Shown here: positions 1 to 5,100 of the stretch, piece by piece
Position numbering within the stretch: position 1 is the stretch's first letter
Layout of the letters: each line of letters starts with the position of its first letter
DNA from: Pseudomonadota bacterium
GTDB taxonomy: Bacteria > Pseudomonadota > Alphaproteobacteria > Rhizobiales > Beijerinckiaceae
Assembly: GCA_023452965.1 (NCBI GenBank)
Contig: JAEXUU010000355.1
Location: 1 to 5,100 of the forward strand
Reading direction: 5' to 3'
Length of the DNA stretch: 5,100 bases
Translations under genes and position numbers: made by a program
The notes under the pieces: generated by a model
The model's database searches: none
The model's input: only the letters and a program-made list of their open reading frames with translations
What the model was told of the DNA's origin: nothing

Positions 1-339
1 AGCGATGAAGCGCAGCCCGTCGAAGAGCGGCGTGACGATGTCGGCGAGCAGGCGGAACCAGCCCATCAGCAGGCCGAGCGGCACGCCGATGCCGGCGGCG
101 AGCAGCACGCCCAAAGCGTAGCGCTGCAGGCTGGAGGCAAGGTGCTGCGGCAGCGTCGCACCGGCGAAGGGTGTCGAGCTGAGCTGGAGGGTCCGCGTCA
201 GCACGTCGAGCGGCGAAGGCTGGAACTGCCGGGGCTCGATCCCCGAGACCGAGAGCAGGGTCCACAGGCCGATGAAGCCGACGAGCCCGAGCAGCCCCCA
301 TGCCAGCTTCTCGCCCAATCGCAGTGGTGAGTCGCTCAT
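1..339 (-). CDS. NitT/TauT-type ABC transporter permease, second of two (3' part outside window)
   Basis: The first 113 residues of an inner-membrane permease of the nitrate/sulfonate/taurine (SsuC/TauC) ABC importer family. The gene runs leftward and is cut by the window edge, so the EAA loop that docks the ATPase is not visible. What is seen: a short cytoplasmic N-terminus, a hydrophobic segment at about residues 13-32, then the family pattern of a PSP turn (residues 41-43), a HLASSLQRYALG segment (66-77), a second membrane helix and GVPLGLLMGW (85-94), followed by a PLFDGLR segment that precedes the next helix in this family. The start at 339 lies 4 bp after the stop of the upstream permease; a GGGGAGAG stretch lies within the end of that upstream gene, so translational coupling is likely. 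Two different adjacent permeases suggest a heterodimeric channel. The transported substrate is not determinable here. Confidence 0.9.
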   Translation of the reverse strand, partial: MSDSPLRLGEKLAWGLLGLVGFIGLWTLLSVSGIEPRQFQPSPLDVLTRTLQLSSTPFAGATLPQHLASSLQRYALGVLLAAGIGVPLGLLMGWFRLLADIVTPLFDGLRFIA

Positions 340-343
340 GGCC

Positions 344-1120
344 TCAGTCTCTCCCCGCCACGTTCCAGGCGAGCGCGCGGCGCTCGGCGAGGCCGAGAAG
401 CAGCGTCGTCGCCCAGCCAAGGACGCCGACGGTGACCATCCCGACGAGGATCATGCCGGGGTAGATGTCCTGCTGCGCCATGTTGAGGACGAAGCCGATG
501 CCGACCAGCGCCCCGACCAGCTCGGCGGCGACCAGCGTCGTCCAGGCCGCCTGCAGCGATAGGCGAAGGCCGGTGAAAATCATCGGCGACGCCGCCGGTG
601 CGATGACCTCGCTGACCAGCCGCCAGCGCGGCGTGCCGAGCATGCGCGCCGCCTCGATGATCGGCCGGTCGATGTTGCGGACGCCGGCGAAGGCATTGAT
701 GACCGCGGGGACGAAGGCCGCGAACCAGATCACCATGATCTTGGCGGCGTCGCCGAGGCCGAGCCAGAGGATCGCGAGCGGAATCCAGGCCAGCGGTGGG
801 ATCGGGCGGATGATCAGGAAGATCGGGTTGATCGCCGCCTCGGCCCGCCGGCTCCAGCCCATCCACAATCCGAGCGGCACGCCGGTGGCGATCGCTACGA
901 GAAAGCCGAGGACGACGAGCCGGACGCTGTGGAAGGCATGGTTCGCAAGCTCGGCGCCGGCATAGCCGCGCGTCGCGATCTGGTTGAGCGACTGCCAGAA
1001 TTCGGTGGGCGAGGGAAAGCGGCCGGGCGAAACCAGGCCCGTCGCCGTCGTCAAGACAAACCACAGCAGCAGCGTCGCCGCCACCGAGGCCAGACTGACC
1101 CATCCTCGCCGTCCTATCAT
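344..1120 (-). CDS. NitT/TauT-type ABC transporter permease, first of two
   Basis: A complete 258-residue inner-membrane permease of the SsuC/TauC family (usual length about 250-280). Seen: N-terminal helix at about residues 7-28, a PSP turn (36-38), GVPLGLWMGW (80-89), an IRPIPPLAWIPLAILWLGLG stretch (104-123) and the EAA coupling loop starting at Glu156 (EAARMLG, with Pro175 at its end), which contacts the ATPase. Further hydrophobic helices span about 68-88, 125-143 and 222-244. The frame stays open upstream to an ATG at 1192, but the start at 1120 is preferred. It has GAGGAG just upstream (1125-1130), it begins right at the family's N-terminal helix, and the longer form would translate through a palindromic operator and the predicted promoter. 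It is first in an operon with the permease at 1-339 and divergent from the LacI regulator. The ligand could be a sulfonate, nitrate, pyrimidine or other small anion or heterocycle; family membership alone does not decide. Confidence 0.95.
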   Translation of the reverse strand: MIGRRGWVSLASVAATLLLWFVLTTATGLVSPGRFPSPTEFWQSLNQIATRGYAGAELANHAFHSVRLVVLGFLVAIATGVPLGLWMGWSRRAEAAINPIFLIIRPIPPLAWIPLAILWLGLGDAAKIMVIWFAAFVPAVINAFAGVRNIDRPIIEAARMLGTPRWRLVSEVIAPAASPMIFTGLRLSLQAAWTTLVAAELVGALVGIGFVLNMAQQDIYPGMILVGMVTVGVLGWATTLLLGLAERRALAWNVAGRD

Positions 1121-1124
1121 CGCG

Positions 1125-1130
1125 CTCCTC
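1125..1130 (-). promoter_or_regulatory. Ribosome binding site deciding the permease start
   Basis: Read on the minus strand this is GAGGAG, followed by 4 bases (CGCG) and then the ATG at 1120. It is the best Shine-Dalgarno match near either candidate start and is the main reason for choosing 1120 over the in-frame ATG at 1192. Confidence 0.7.
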
Positions 1131-1143
1131 GTGCGCCTTTTTA

Positions 1144-1157
1144 TGAAAGCGCTTTCA
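1144..1157. promoter_or_regulatory. LacI-family operator (perfect palindrome) before the permease operon
   Basis: TGAAAGCGCTTTCA is a perfect 14-bp inverted repeat with a central CG, the form recognised by LacI/GalR-family regulators, whose hinge helices insert at the central CG step. It also fits the CcpA cre consensus. It lies 3 bp downstream of the predicted -10 element of the permease promoter, over the expected transcription start, and 23 bp upstream of the permease ATG: a position suited to repression. A related copy sits before the divergent LacI-family gene. That the adjacent regulator binds it is inferred from proximity and form. Confidence 0.85.
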
Positions 1158-1160
1158 GTT

Positions 1161-1189
1161 AAGCTTCCAGATCGCAATCCGGATGTCAA
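1161..1189 (-). promoter_or_regulatory. Predicted sigma-70-type promoter of the permease operon
   Basis: On the minus strand a perfect TTGACA -35 box (1184-1189) is followed by a 17-bp spacer and AAGCTT (1161-1166) in the -10 position. The -35 match is exact; the -10 match to TATAAT is poor (2 of 6), which may be tolerable in this lineage. The placement of the operator directly after it supports the assignment. Confidence 0.5.
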
Positions 1190-1225
1190 CATGCCTTTCT
1201 AGATGGACATATCGGGCTTGAGTGC

Positions 1226-1255
1226 TTGTATCCGACCTGGCTTGGGCGCTAGGGT
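1226..1255 (+). promoter_or_regulatory. Weak candidate promoter of the LacI-family gene
   Basis: TTGTAT (1226-1231), an 18-bp spacer and TAGGGT (1250-1255) form the best sigma-70-like pair I find upstream of the regulator gene. Both boxes are imperfect. If correct, the operator at 1258-1271 would overlap the transcription start, consistent with autorepression. Confidence 0.25.
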
Positions 1256-1257
1256 TA

Positions 1258-1271
1258 TGAAAGAATTTTCA
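1258..1271. promoter_or_regulatory. Second LacI-family operator, before the regulator's own gene
   Basis: TGAAAGAATTTTCA has the same TGAAA-N4-TTTCA half-sites as the palindrome at 1144-1157, and both sites share the 9 bases TTATGAAAG. The centre is AA rather than CG and breaks the symmetry at the two inner pairs, so it should be the weaker site. It ends 3 bp before the AGGGAAG ribosome binding site of the LacI-family gene. The two centres are 114 bp apart, close to 11 helical turns, so a shared repression loop is possible but unproven. Confidence 0.7.
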
Positions 1272-1284
1272 TCAGGGAAGACCG

Positions 1285-2292
1285 ATGGATGGTCGCCGCA
1301 TCAAGCTGAGCGATGTCGCCCGCGATGCCGGCGTGTCGCCCGCTACCGTGTCGCGCGCGATCGCGCAGCCGGAGCTGGTCTCGCCCGAGACGCTGGCCAA
1401 GGTCATGGCCAGCGCCCAGCGCCTCGGCTATCTGCCGGATGGCGCGGCGCGCGCGCTCGCCTCGGGCCGCTCGATGACGATCGGCGCGATTGTCCCCACA
1501 CTGGACAGCGCCATCTTCGCCCGCGCGCTCCAGGCGATGCAGGCGACATTGGCGCAGTCCGGTTATCTGCTGCTGGTCGCCTCGCACGAGGCCAGCCCAG
1601 CGGCTGAGACACAGGCGGTTCGAGCCCTGCTCGGGCGCGGCGTCGACGGGCTGATGCTGGTTGGAGCTGAGCGTGCGCCGGAAACGACCGCGCTGCTCAG
1701 GGCTTCGGGCGTTCCCGTCGTCCTGACCTGGTGCGGAGACGGCCATTTCGCTTCGGTCGCGATCGATAACGTGCTGGCCGGAAGGCTGGCCGCCGAGCAC
1801 CTGATCGCACTCGGCCACCGGCGTATCGGCATGATCACCGGCCCGCTCCAGTTCAACGACCGGCAGACGGCGCGCCTCGCCGGGGCGCGGGCGGCACTGG
1901 CGGAGGCGGGACTGTCGCTCCCAGACCAGCTGGTCACAGAACAGGCGTTGACGCTGGCCGGCGGCCGCGCCGGCTGCGCCACCCTTCTCGAACTCGATGA
2001 CAAGCCGACAGCGCTGATCGGCGGCGTCGACCTGTTGGCTATCGGCTGCATCGAGGAGGCCCATGCACGCGGCATGAACGTGCCCGGCGACCTCGCGGTC
2101 GTCGGCATCGACGGGCTCGACATGTCCGCGCACATCTCGCCTTCGCTGACGACCGTGCATCTGCCGACCGGCAGGATCGGTCAGTTTGCGGCGATGAAGC
2201 TGATGGCGCTTGTCCGGCGCGAAGCAATCGAGCAGCATACTGTTTTGCCAGTCGAGCTGATTGTCAGGCGTTCGGCTGCCGGCGCAAGCTGA
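1285..2292 (+). CDS. LacI/GalR-family transcriptional regulator
   Basis: A complete 335-residue regulator, the normal length for the family. An N-terminal helix-turn-helix (residues 7-26; LSDVARDAGVSPATVSRAI) is followed by the hinge helix with ARALASGR (55-62), whose Leu58 would intercalate at the operator centre. The rest is a periplasmic-binding-protein-like effector domain: VDGLMLVG (120-127), HLIALGHRRIGMITGP (172-187), Asp249 in VDLLAIG, the VVGIDG strand (272-277) and SPSLTTVHLP (285-294). The ATG has a good ribosome binding site, AGGGAAG at 1275-1280. It is divergent from a NitT/TauT importer and very probably represses both that operon and itself through the two TGAAA-N4-TTTCA sites. 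Most family members sense sugars or nucleosides/purines. Pairing with this importer class hints at a non-sugar effector, but the ligand cannot be assigned from sequence. Confidence 0.96.
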   Translation: MDGRRIKLSDVARDAGVSPATVSRAIAQPELVSPETLAKVMASAQRLGYLPDGAARALASGRSMTIGAIVPTLDSAIFARALQAMQATLAQSGYLLLVASHEASPAAETQAVRALLGRGVDGLMLVGAERAPETTALLRASGVPVVLTWCGDGHFASVAIDNVLAGRLAAEHLIALGHRRIGMITGPLQFNDRQTARLAGARAALAEAGLSLPDQLVTEQALTLAGGRAGCATLLELDDKPTALIGGVDLLAIGCIEEAHARGMNVPGDLAVVGIDGLDMSAHISPSLTTVHLPTGRIGQFAAMKLMALVRREAIEQHTVLPVELIVRRSAAGAS

Positions 2293-2514
2293 GTCGGCGA
2301 AGGCTAGGAAGCATCCCGTCCAGCCCTCTCACAGGCGCGGTTGGCGCGGCCCATGTCCGTGGCGTCCGGCCCATGCTCAGTCGACCGCCTCCCGGTCGGC
2401 GTTATCGGATCGCAGAAGTGCCGAGCATTCCCGCGGACCCCGCCATTTGGCCCGCAAAGCCGACCACGCATCGGGCTCGGCGGGGCCACTCTGGCGGGGC
2501 GGCGGCCTCCGGAG
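2293..2514. other. Convergent intergenic region, no supported gene
   Basis: 222 bp between the stops of the LacI-family gene and the amidohydrolase. It is GC-rich and contains one good hairpin (2380-2400), a repeated CGGCCCATG (near 2347 and 2367) and a repeated GGCGGGGC (2479-2486 and 2493-2500). Frames open across it are extensions of antisense frames, lack ribosome binding sites and resemble no known protein. Confidence 0.6.
2380..2400. terminator. GC hairpin, possible terminator between convergent genes
   Basis: GTCGACCG (2380-2387) pairs with CGGTCGGC (2393-2400) around a CCTCC loop: 8 pairs with one G-T wobble. It is 88 bp past the LacI-family stop and 115 bp past the amidohydrolase stop on the other strand. 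No T-run follows on either strand, so it is not a canonical intrinsic terminator and may only be a stabilising 3' structure. Confidence 0.3.
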
Positions 2515-3792
2515 TCAATGCTCGTTCACCCCCTTTGGCTCGCTGGACATACTCGCGGCCGGCAGGTTCAACCGCGCCGGCGGCCTCTCGAAGCTCAGGC
2601 GCCCGCGCTTGAAGCCCATGACCGGTTCGGCGATTTCCGCCAGAGCGTCGCTCGGCGTCCCGGCATCCAGGATGACGAGGTCGGCGGAATTGCCGACGGC
2701 GATGCCGTAATCGGCGAGGCGCATCAGCCGTGCCGGCGCGGTGGTCACAAGGTCGAGGCACTGCCCGAATTCGTGCGGACCGCATTGCGCGACATTGGCG
2801 TAGAGATTGGCCATACGCAGGAGCGAGGCGTCGCCGAAGGGCGTGAAGGGGTTGAGGACGTTGTTCGTGGCGACCGAGCAGGTCACGCCTTGAGCGGCCA
2901 GCAGATGCGCCGGCGTGAGCCCGCGCGGCCTTGCATGGCTCTCCTGCCGACCCATGAGGTAGAGGTCGGTCGCCGGCAGCACGGTCAGGGCGATGCCAGT
3001 ATCGGCGAGCCTTCGTCCGATCGTCCCCAGGGCATCGGGCGGAATCATCGAGAGTTTGGTCACGTGGCCGATCGCCACGCGCCCGCCCCAGCCATGCAAC
3101 TGGGCCTGCCGGCAGACCTCATCGAGATGCATCCAGCTCGGATCGAGGTCGAAATCGAGATGGAAGTCGAGATCGACATCGAAGCGCCGCGCCAGGACGA
3201 AGAGCCGCTCGATCTGGGCCGCCGGATCGGTGTCGGTATAGGGGCAGCCGCCGAGGAGGTCGGCCCCGTCCTCGAGTGCGGTGACGAGCAGCTCCTCGCT
3301 GCCGGGATCGTTGGTCAGCCCCTCCTGCGGAAACACGCAGATCGAGAGGTCGAGACCCCAGGCATAGTCGGCCTTCAGCGCCTTGATCGCCGCAAAACTG
3401 CGCAGTCCGGCGCGCGGGTCGACCTCGACATGGGTGCGCATCCGGGTGGTGCCCTTGCCGATCGCCTTTTCGATGACCCTGGCGCCGCGCTCGTAGACAT
3501 CGGCCTCGGTGAAGTCGCGCTTCATCGCGGCGACGGACGCGATGGCGCCGGCGAGTCCGCCATGGCCGTGGCCGCAGCGGCCGAGCAGGCAGGCCTTGTC
3601 GAGATGGATATGGCTGTCGACGAAGCCCGGCAGCGCCAACCGGCCGCCGACCTCGACCTCCGGCGCATCGCAACACAGCCCCGCGCCTATGGCCGCGATC
3701 CTCCCGGCCCTGACGCCGATATCCTGCGGTTGGTCATGGCCGCGGATGGTCGCTCGGCGAAAGACGAGATCGAGAGAAGGGGCGGTCGGCAT
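2515..3792 (-). CDS. Amidohydrolase-superfamily protein, cytosine deaminase/AtzC-like
   Basis: A 425-residue probable cytosolic metal-dependent hydrolase, about the length of E. coli cytosine deaminase CodA. In order: an N-terminal beta-sandwich strand set (residues 6-50), the metal-site motif GFVDSHIHLDK (56-66; His61, His63), RTHVEVDP (119-126), FPQEG (154-158; its Gln matches the CodA substrate-binding Gln156), His211 in DFHLDFD, His243 in GHVTK, TDLYLMGR (275-282) and a C-terminal DYGIAVGNSADLVILD (361-376). Compared with CodA from memory, the catalytic Glu217 position is Phe214 here and Asp313-Asp314 are Asn310-Asn311, so cytosine deaminase activity should not be assumed. The substrate is probably a cyclic amide, amidine or other C-N compound. 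The frame extends to an ATG at 3837, but 3792 starts just before the first family strand; neither has a strong ribosome binding site. It is divergent from the NTF2-like gene. Confidence 0.88.
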   Translation of the reverse strand: MPTAPSLDLVFRRATIRGHDQPQDIGVRAGRIAAIGAGLCCDAPEVEVGGRLALPGFVDSHIHLDKACLLGRCGHGHGGLAGAIASVAAMKRDFTEADVYERGARVIEKAIGKGTTRMRTHVEVDPRAGLRSFAAIKALKADYAWGLDLSICVFPQEGLTNDPGSEELLVTALEDGADLLGGCPYTDTDPAAQIERLFVLARRFDVDLDFHLDFDLDPSWMHLDEVCRQAQLHGWGGRVAIGHVTKLSMIPPDALGTIGRRLADTGIALTVLPATDLYLMGRQESHARPRGLTPAHLLAAQGVTCSVATNNVLNPFTPFGDASLLRMANLYANVAQCGPHEFGQCLDLVTTAPARLMRLADYGIAVGNSADLVILDAGTPSDALAEIAEPVMGFKRGRLSFERPPARLNLPAASMSSEPKGVNEH

Positions 3793-3901
3793 GGCTCTGC
3801 TTGTCGTTTGGTATTCAGTTGCGCAGAAAACATGCATGCACTTTATGTGCCGAGGCGCTAAACACCAGGTTCAGGATTACCTCGTGACAGTGGACCAGAC
3901 C
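3793..3901. promoter_or_regulatory. Divergent regulatory region between amidohydrolase and NTF2-like gene
   Basis: This stretch, especially 3811-3865, is clearly AT-richer than its surroundings, as expected of a promoter region. On the plus strand, TTGCGC (3819-3824), a 17-bp spacer and TTTATG (3842-3847) form a weak promoter candidate whose spacer contains the 8-bp palindrome TGCATGCA (3833-3840). No TGAAA-N4-TTTCA site occurs here, so the LacI-family regulator probably does not act on these genes; the nearby GntR-family protein is the better candidate. An exact operator cannot be named. Confidence 0.4.
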
Positions 3902-4309
3902 ATGTTGAACCGCGTGGAGACGCTTTCGGACGCCGAGATCGTGCGAGCCTATCTCGAAGCCTCGATGGTGCCGGATCCCGACGGCGCTGCGCGCTATATG
4001 GCGCCGGGGACGCCGATCACCTTTACCGGCGGGCGCCTGTTCGACCATCCGAGTGGACCGTCGGGCTTCAACGCCATGCGCTATCGCTGGGTGAAGAAGC
4101 GCATGGAGCGTTTCGATGTCTGCCCCGCCGAGGGCGAGACGATCGTCTACAGCGTCGGCACGCTCTATGGCGAATGGCCAGACGGCACCGCCTTCGAGGG
4201 CAATCGCTATGTCGATCGTTTCGTCGTGCGCGATGGGCTGATCGTCAAGATGGACGTCTGGAACGACAGCGCCGAGCGCATCCTGCAGCAGCGCGGCATC
4301 GTCGCCTGA
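3902..4309 (+). CDS. NTF2-like / SnoaL-like domain protein
   Basis: A 135-residue protein of the nuclear-transport-factor-2-like cone fold (usual length 120-150). Seen: an N-terminal helix LSDAEIVRAYLEASM (8-22), PDPDGAARYMAP (24-35), a central helix-rich part with a basic WVKKRMERF (63-71), then the strands VYSVGTLYGEW (82-92), the NRYVDRFVVRDGLIVKMDVWND run (101-122) typical of the fold, and a short C-terminal helix. There is no signal peptide. Family members include isomerases, cyclases, dehydratases and ligand-binding proteins, so the function is open; beside an amidohydrolase it may act on the same compound or its product. The start at 3902 is an ATG with GTGGA seven bases upstream. An alternative is GTG at 3884, which has a better AGGA (3873-3876) at seven bases and would add six residues. 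It converges on the GntR-family gene with 5 bp between the stops. Confidence 0.85.
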   Translation: MLNRVETLSDAEIVRAYLEASMVPDPDGAARYMAPGTPITFTGGRLFDHPSGPSGFNAMRYRWVKKRMERFDVCPAEGETIVYSVGTLYGEWPDGTAFEGNRYVDRFVVRDGLIVKMDVWNDSAERILQQRGIVA

Positions 4310-4314
4310 AACGG

Positions 4315-5079
4315 CTATTCGGCCGCGCTCAGCCGGCGCTTGCGCCCGGAAGGCGGGGCGGCGGGCGCCGTCTCGGCATAGGGCGCCAGAATATCCATGA
4401 TGTCGCGCCCACGCGGTTTCGCGTGCGCGACCAAGGCGCGTTCCGCAACCGAATCGAGGTGATGGTGCATCAGGCTTGCCACAGCCTCTGCATCCCCCGC
4501 CTCGAGCGCATCGATCAGCTGCCTGTGCTCGTTTATCCCGCACTCGGATGAATGCGGCCGGCTGAACAGCGATAGCGTCAGGCAGCAGCGATAGGCGATC
4601 TCGCTGACATAGCGGATCAGGATCGGGCTCTCCGTCATCGTCGCCAGCAGGATGTGGAACTCGGTCGCAAGCCGGATCGAGACTGCGTCCGGCCCGCTGC
4701 GTGCGGCATCCTCGGCATCGACATGGGCACGCAACGTCGCGACCTGGCTCTTGCTCAGCCGGCCGGCGAGCTGGCGCACGACGAGGCGCTCGAGCTCGAT
4801 GCGGATGTCGAACGTGTCGCGCGCCTCCTGCCAGCTCGGGGTCGCAACCACGGCGATGCGGTTGCGGCGCAGCTCGACCAGACCCTCGGCGGCCAGCTGA
4901 CCGAGCGCATGGCGCGCAATTGTGCGACTGACGCCGAAACGTTCACCAAGCGCATCCTCGGGCAGTTTCTCGCCCGGCTCGAGCGCCTGCTCGATGATCG
5001 CACGGCGCAGGGCCCGGCATATCTGTCCGACCTTGTCCAAGGGGCCGCTGCCCCCGCCACCGTCACGCGCCATCGTCAT
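4315..5079 (-). CDS. GntR-family transcriptional regulator, FadR/FCD subfamily
   Basis: A complete 254-residue regulator. Residues 14-80 form the winged helix-turn-helix (ALRRAIIEQALEPGEKLPEDALGERFGVSRTIARHALGQL and GLVEL with the wing after it). Residues about 85-215 form the all-helical FCD effector domain: the RIELERLVVRQLAG helix (93-106), EFHILLA (140-146; His142), NEHRQLIDALEAGD (183-196; His185) and LMHHHL (203-208). The three FCD histidines are present, but the acidic residue usually four before the first His is Ala138, so metal binding may be altered. The C-terminus is a Pro/Ala-rich tail ending in a basic GRKRR patch. The start at 5079 has AGGG six bases upstream; an ATG at 5073 is a close alternative. 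Such regulators usually control adjacent catabolic genes in response to small carboxylates. The likely targets are the amidohydrolase and NTF2-like genes, but this is inference. Confidence 0.94.
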   Translation of the reverse strand: MTMARDGGGGSGPLDKVGQICRALRRAIIEQALEPGEKLPEDALGERFGVSRTIARHALGQLAAEGLVELRRNRIAVVATPSWQEARDTFDIRIELERLVVRQLAGRLSKSQVATLRAHVDAEDAARSGPDAVSIRLATEFHILLATMTESPILIRYVSEIAYRCCLTLSLFSRPHSSECGINEHRQLIDALEAGDAEAVASLMHHHLDSVAERALVAHAKPRGRDIMDILAPYAETAPAAPPSGRKRRLSAAE

Positions 5080-5100
5080 CGTCCACCCTGTGCCAGTCGT

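Noticed and set aside
336..1103. A 255-codon minus-strand frame overlapping the permease gene.
   Set aside because: Its translation is rich in Arg, Pro and Asp and is not membrane-like; it is the wrong frame of the permease, which shows transmembrane helices and an EAA loop.
1255..2238. A 327-codon minus-strand open frame across the LacI-family gene.
   Set aside because: Arg/Gly/Gln-rich composition with no recognisable domain, overlapping almost completely a well-supported regulator gene; a shadow frame.
2479..2500. GGCGGGGC direct repeat near the amidohydrolase stop as a repeat element.
   Set aside because: Two 8-base GC-rich copies 14 bases apart are unremarkable at this base composition and form no larger structure.
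2341..3861. A 506-codon open frame on the plus strand, antisense to the amidohydrolase.
   Set aside because: Its translation resembles no known fold, has a Glu/Ile repeat produced by the opposite strand's Asp-rich motif, and lacks a ribosome binding site. The minus strand carries clear family motifs. Long antisense frames are common in GC-rich genomes.
3867..3882. AGGT-N8-ACCT inverted repeat as a possible GntR operator.
   Set aside because: The half-sites are only four bases with no further symmetry, and the stretch overlaps the candidate ribosome binding site AGGA; expected by chance in this composition.
3815..4543. A 242-codon minus-strand frame spanning the NTF2-like gene and the end of the GntR-family gene.
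   Set aside because: It crosses a convergent gene junction, has no family motif and overlaps two better-supported genes.

Overview
The window reads as a compact, GC-rich (roughly two-thirds G+C) bacterial chromosome segment. The codon use and gene content suggest an alphaproteobacterium, most likely of the Hyphomicrobiales (Bosea/Bradyrhizobium-like). That placement is inferred from style, not from a marker gene. I see no RNA gene, CRISPR array, insertion sequence or clear sign of recent transfer. All genes have intact frames except the first, which the window edge cuts.

Left part (1-2292): two tandem minus-strand permease genes of a NitT/TauT (SsuC/TauC-like) ABC importer run leftward out of the window. 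The matching ATPase and substrate-binding protein must lie outside it, if present. A LacI-family repressor gene is divergent to them. The 164-bp region between them (1121-1284) carries two matching operator-like inverted repeats, TGAAA-N4-TTTCA. One is a perfect 14-bp palindrome just downstream of the predicted permease promoter; the other sits immediately before the repressor's ribosome binding site. This is the clearest regulatory logic in the window: one repressor controlling the importer and itself.

Middle (2293-2514): a short convergent intergenic stretch. It holds a GC hairpin that may terminate transcription, and no gene that I can support.

Right part (2515-5079): a minus-strand cytosine-deaminase-like amidohydrolase is divergent to a small NTF2/SnoaL-like protein gene, with an AT-richer region of about 109 bp between them. 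A GntR/FCD-type regulator on the minus strand converges on the NTF2-like gene with only 5 bp between the stop codons. By comparison with E. coli cytosine deaminase as I recall it, the amidohydrolase keeps the metal-binding histidines but has replaced the two key acidic residues. It may therefore be a divergent, perhaps uncharacterised, subfamily.

Taken together, the locus looks like uptake and breakdown of a small, probably nitrogen-containing organic compound: importer under LacI, hydrolase and NTF2-like protein possibly under GntR. The substrate cannot be read from the sequence.
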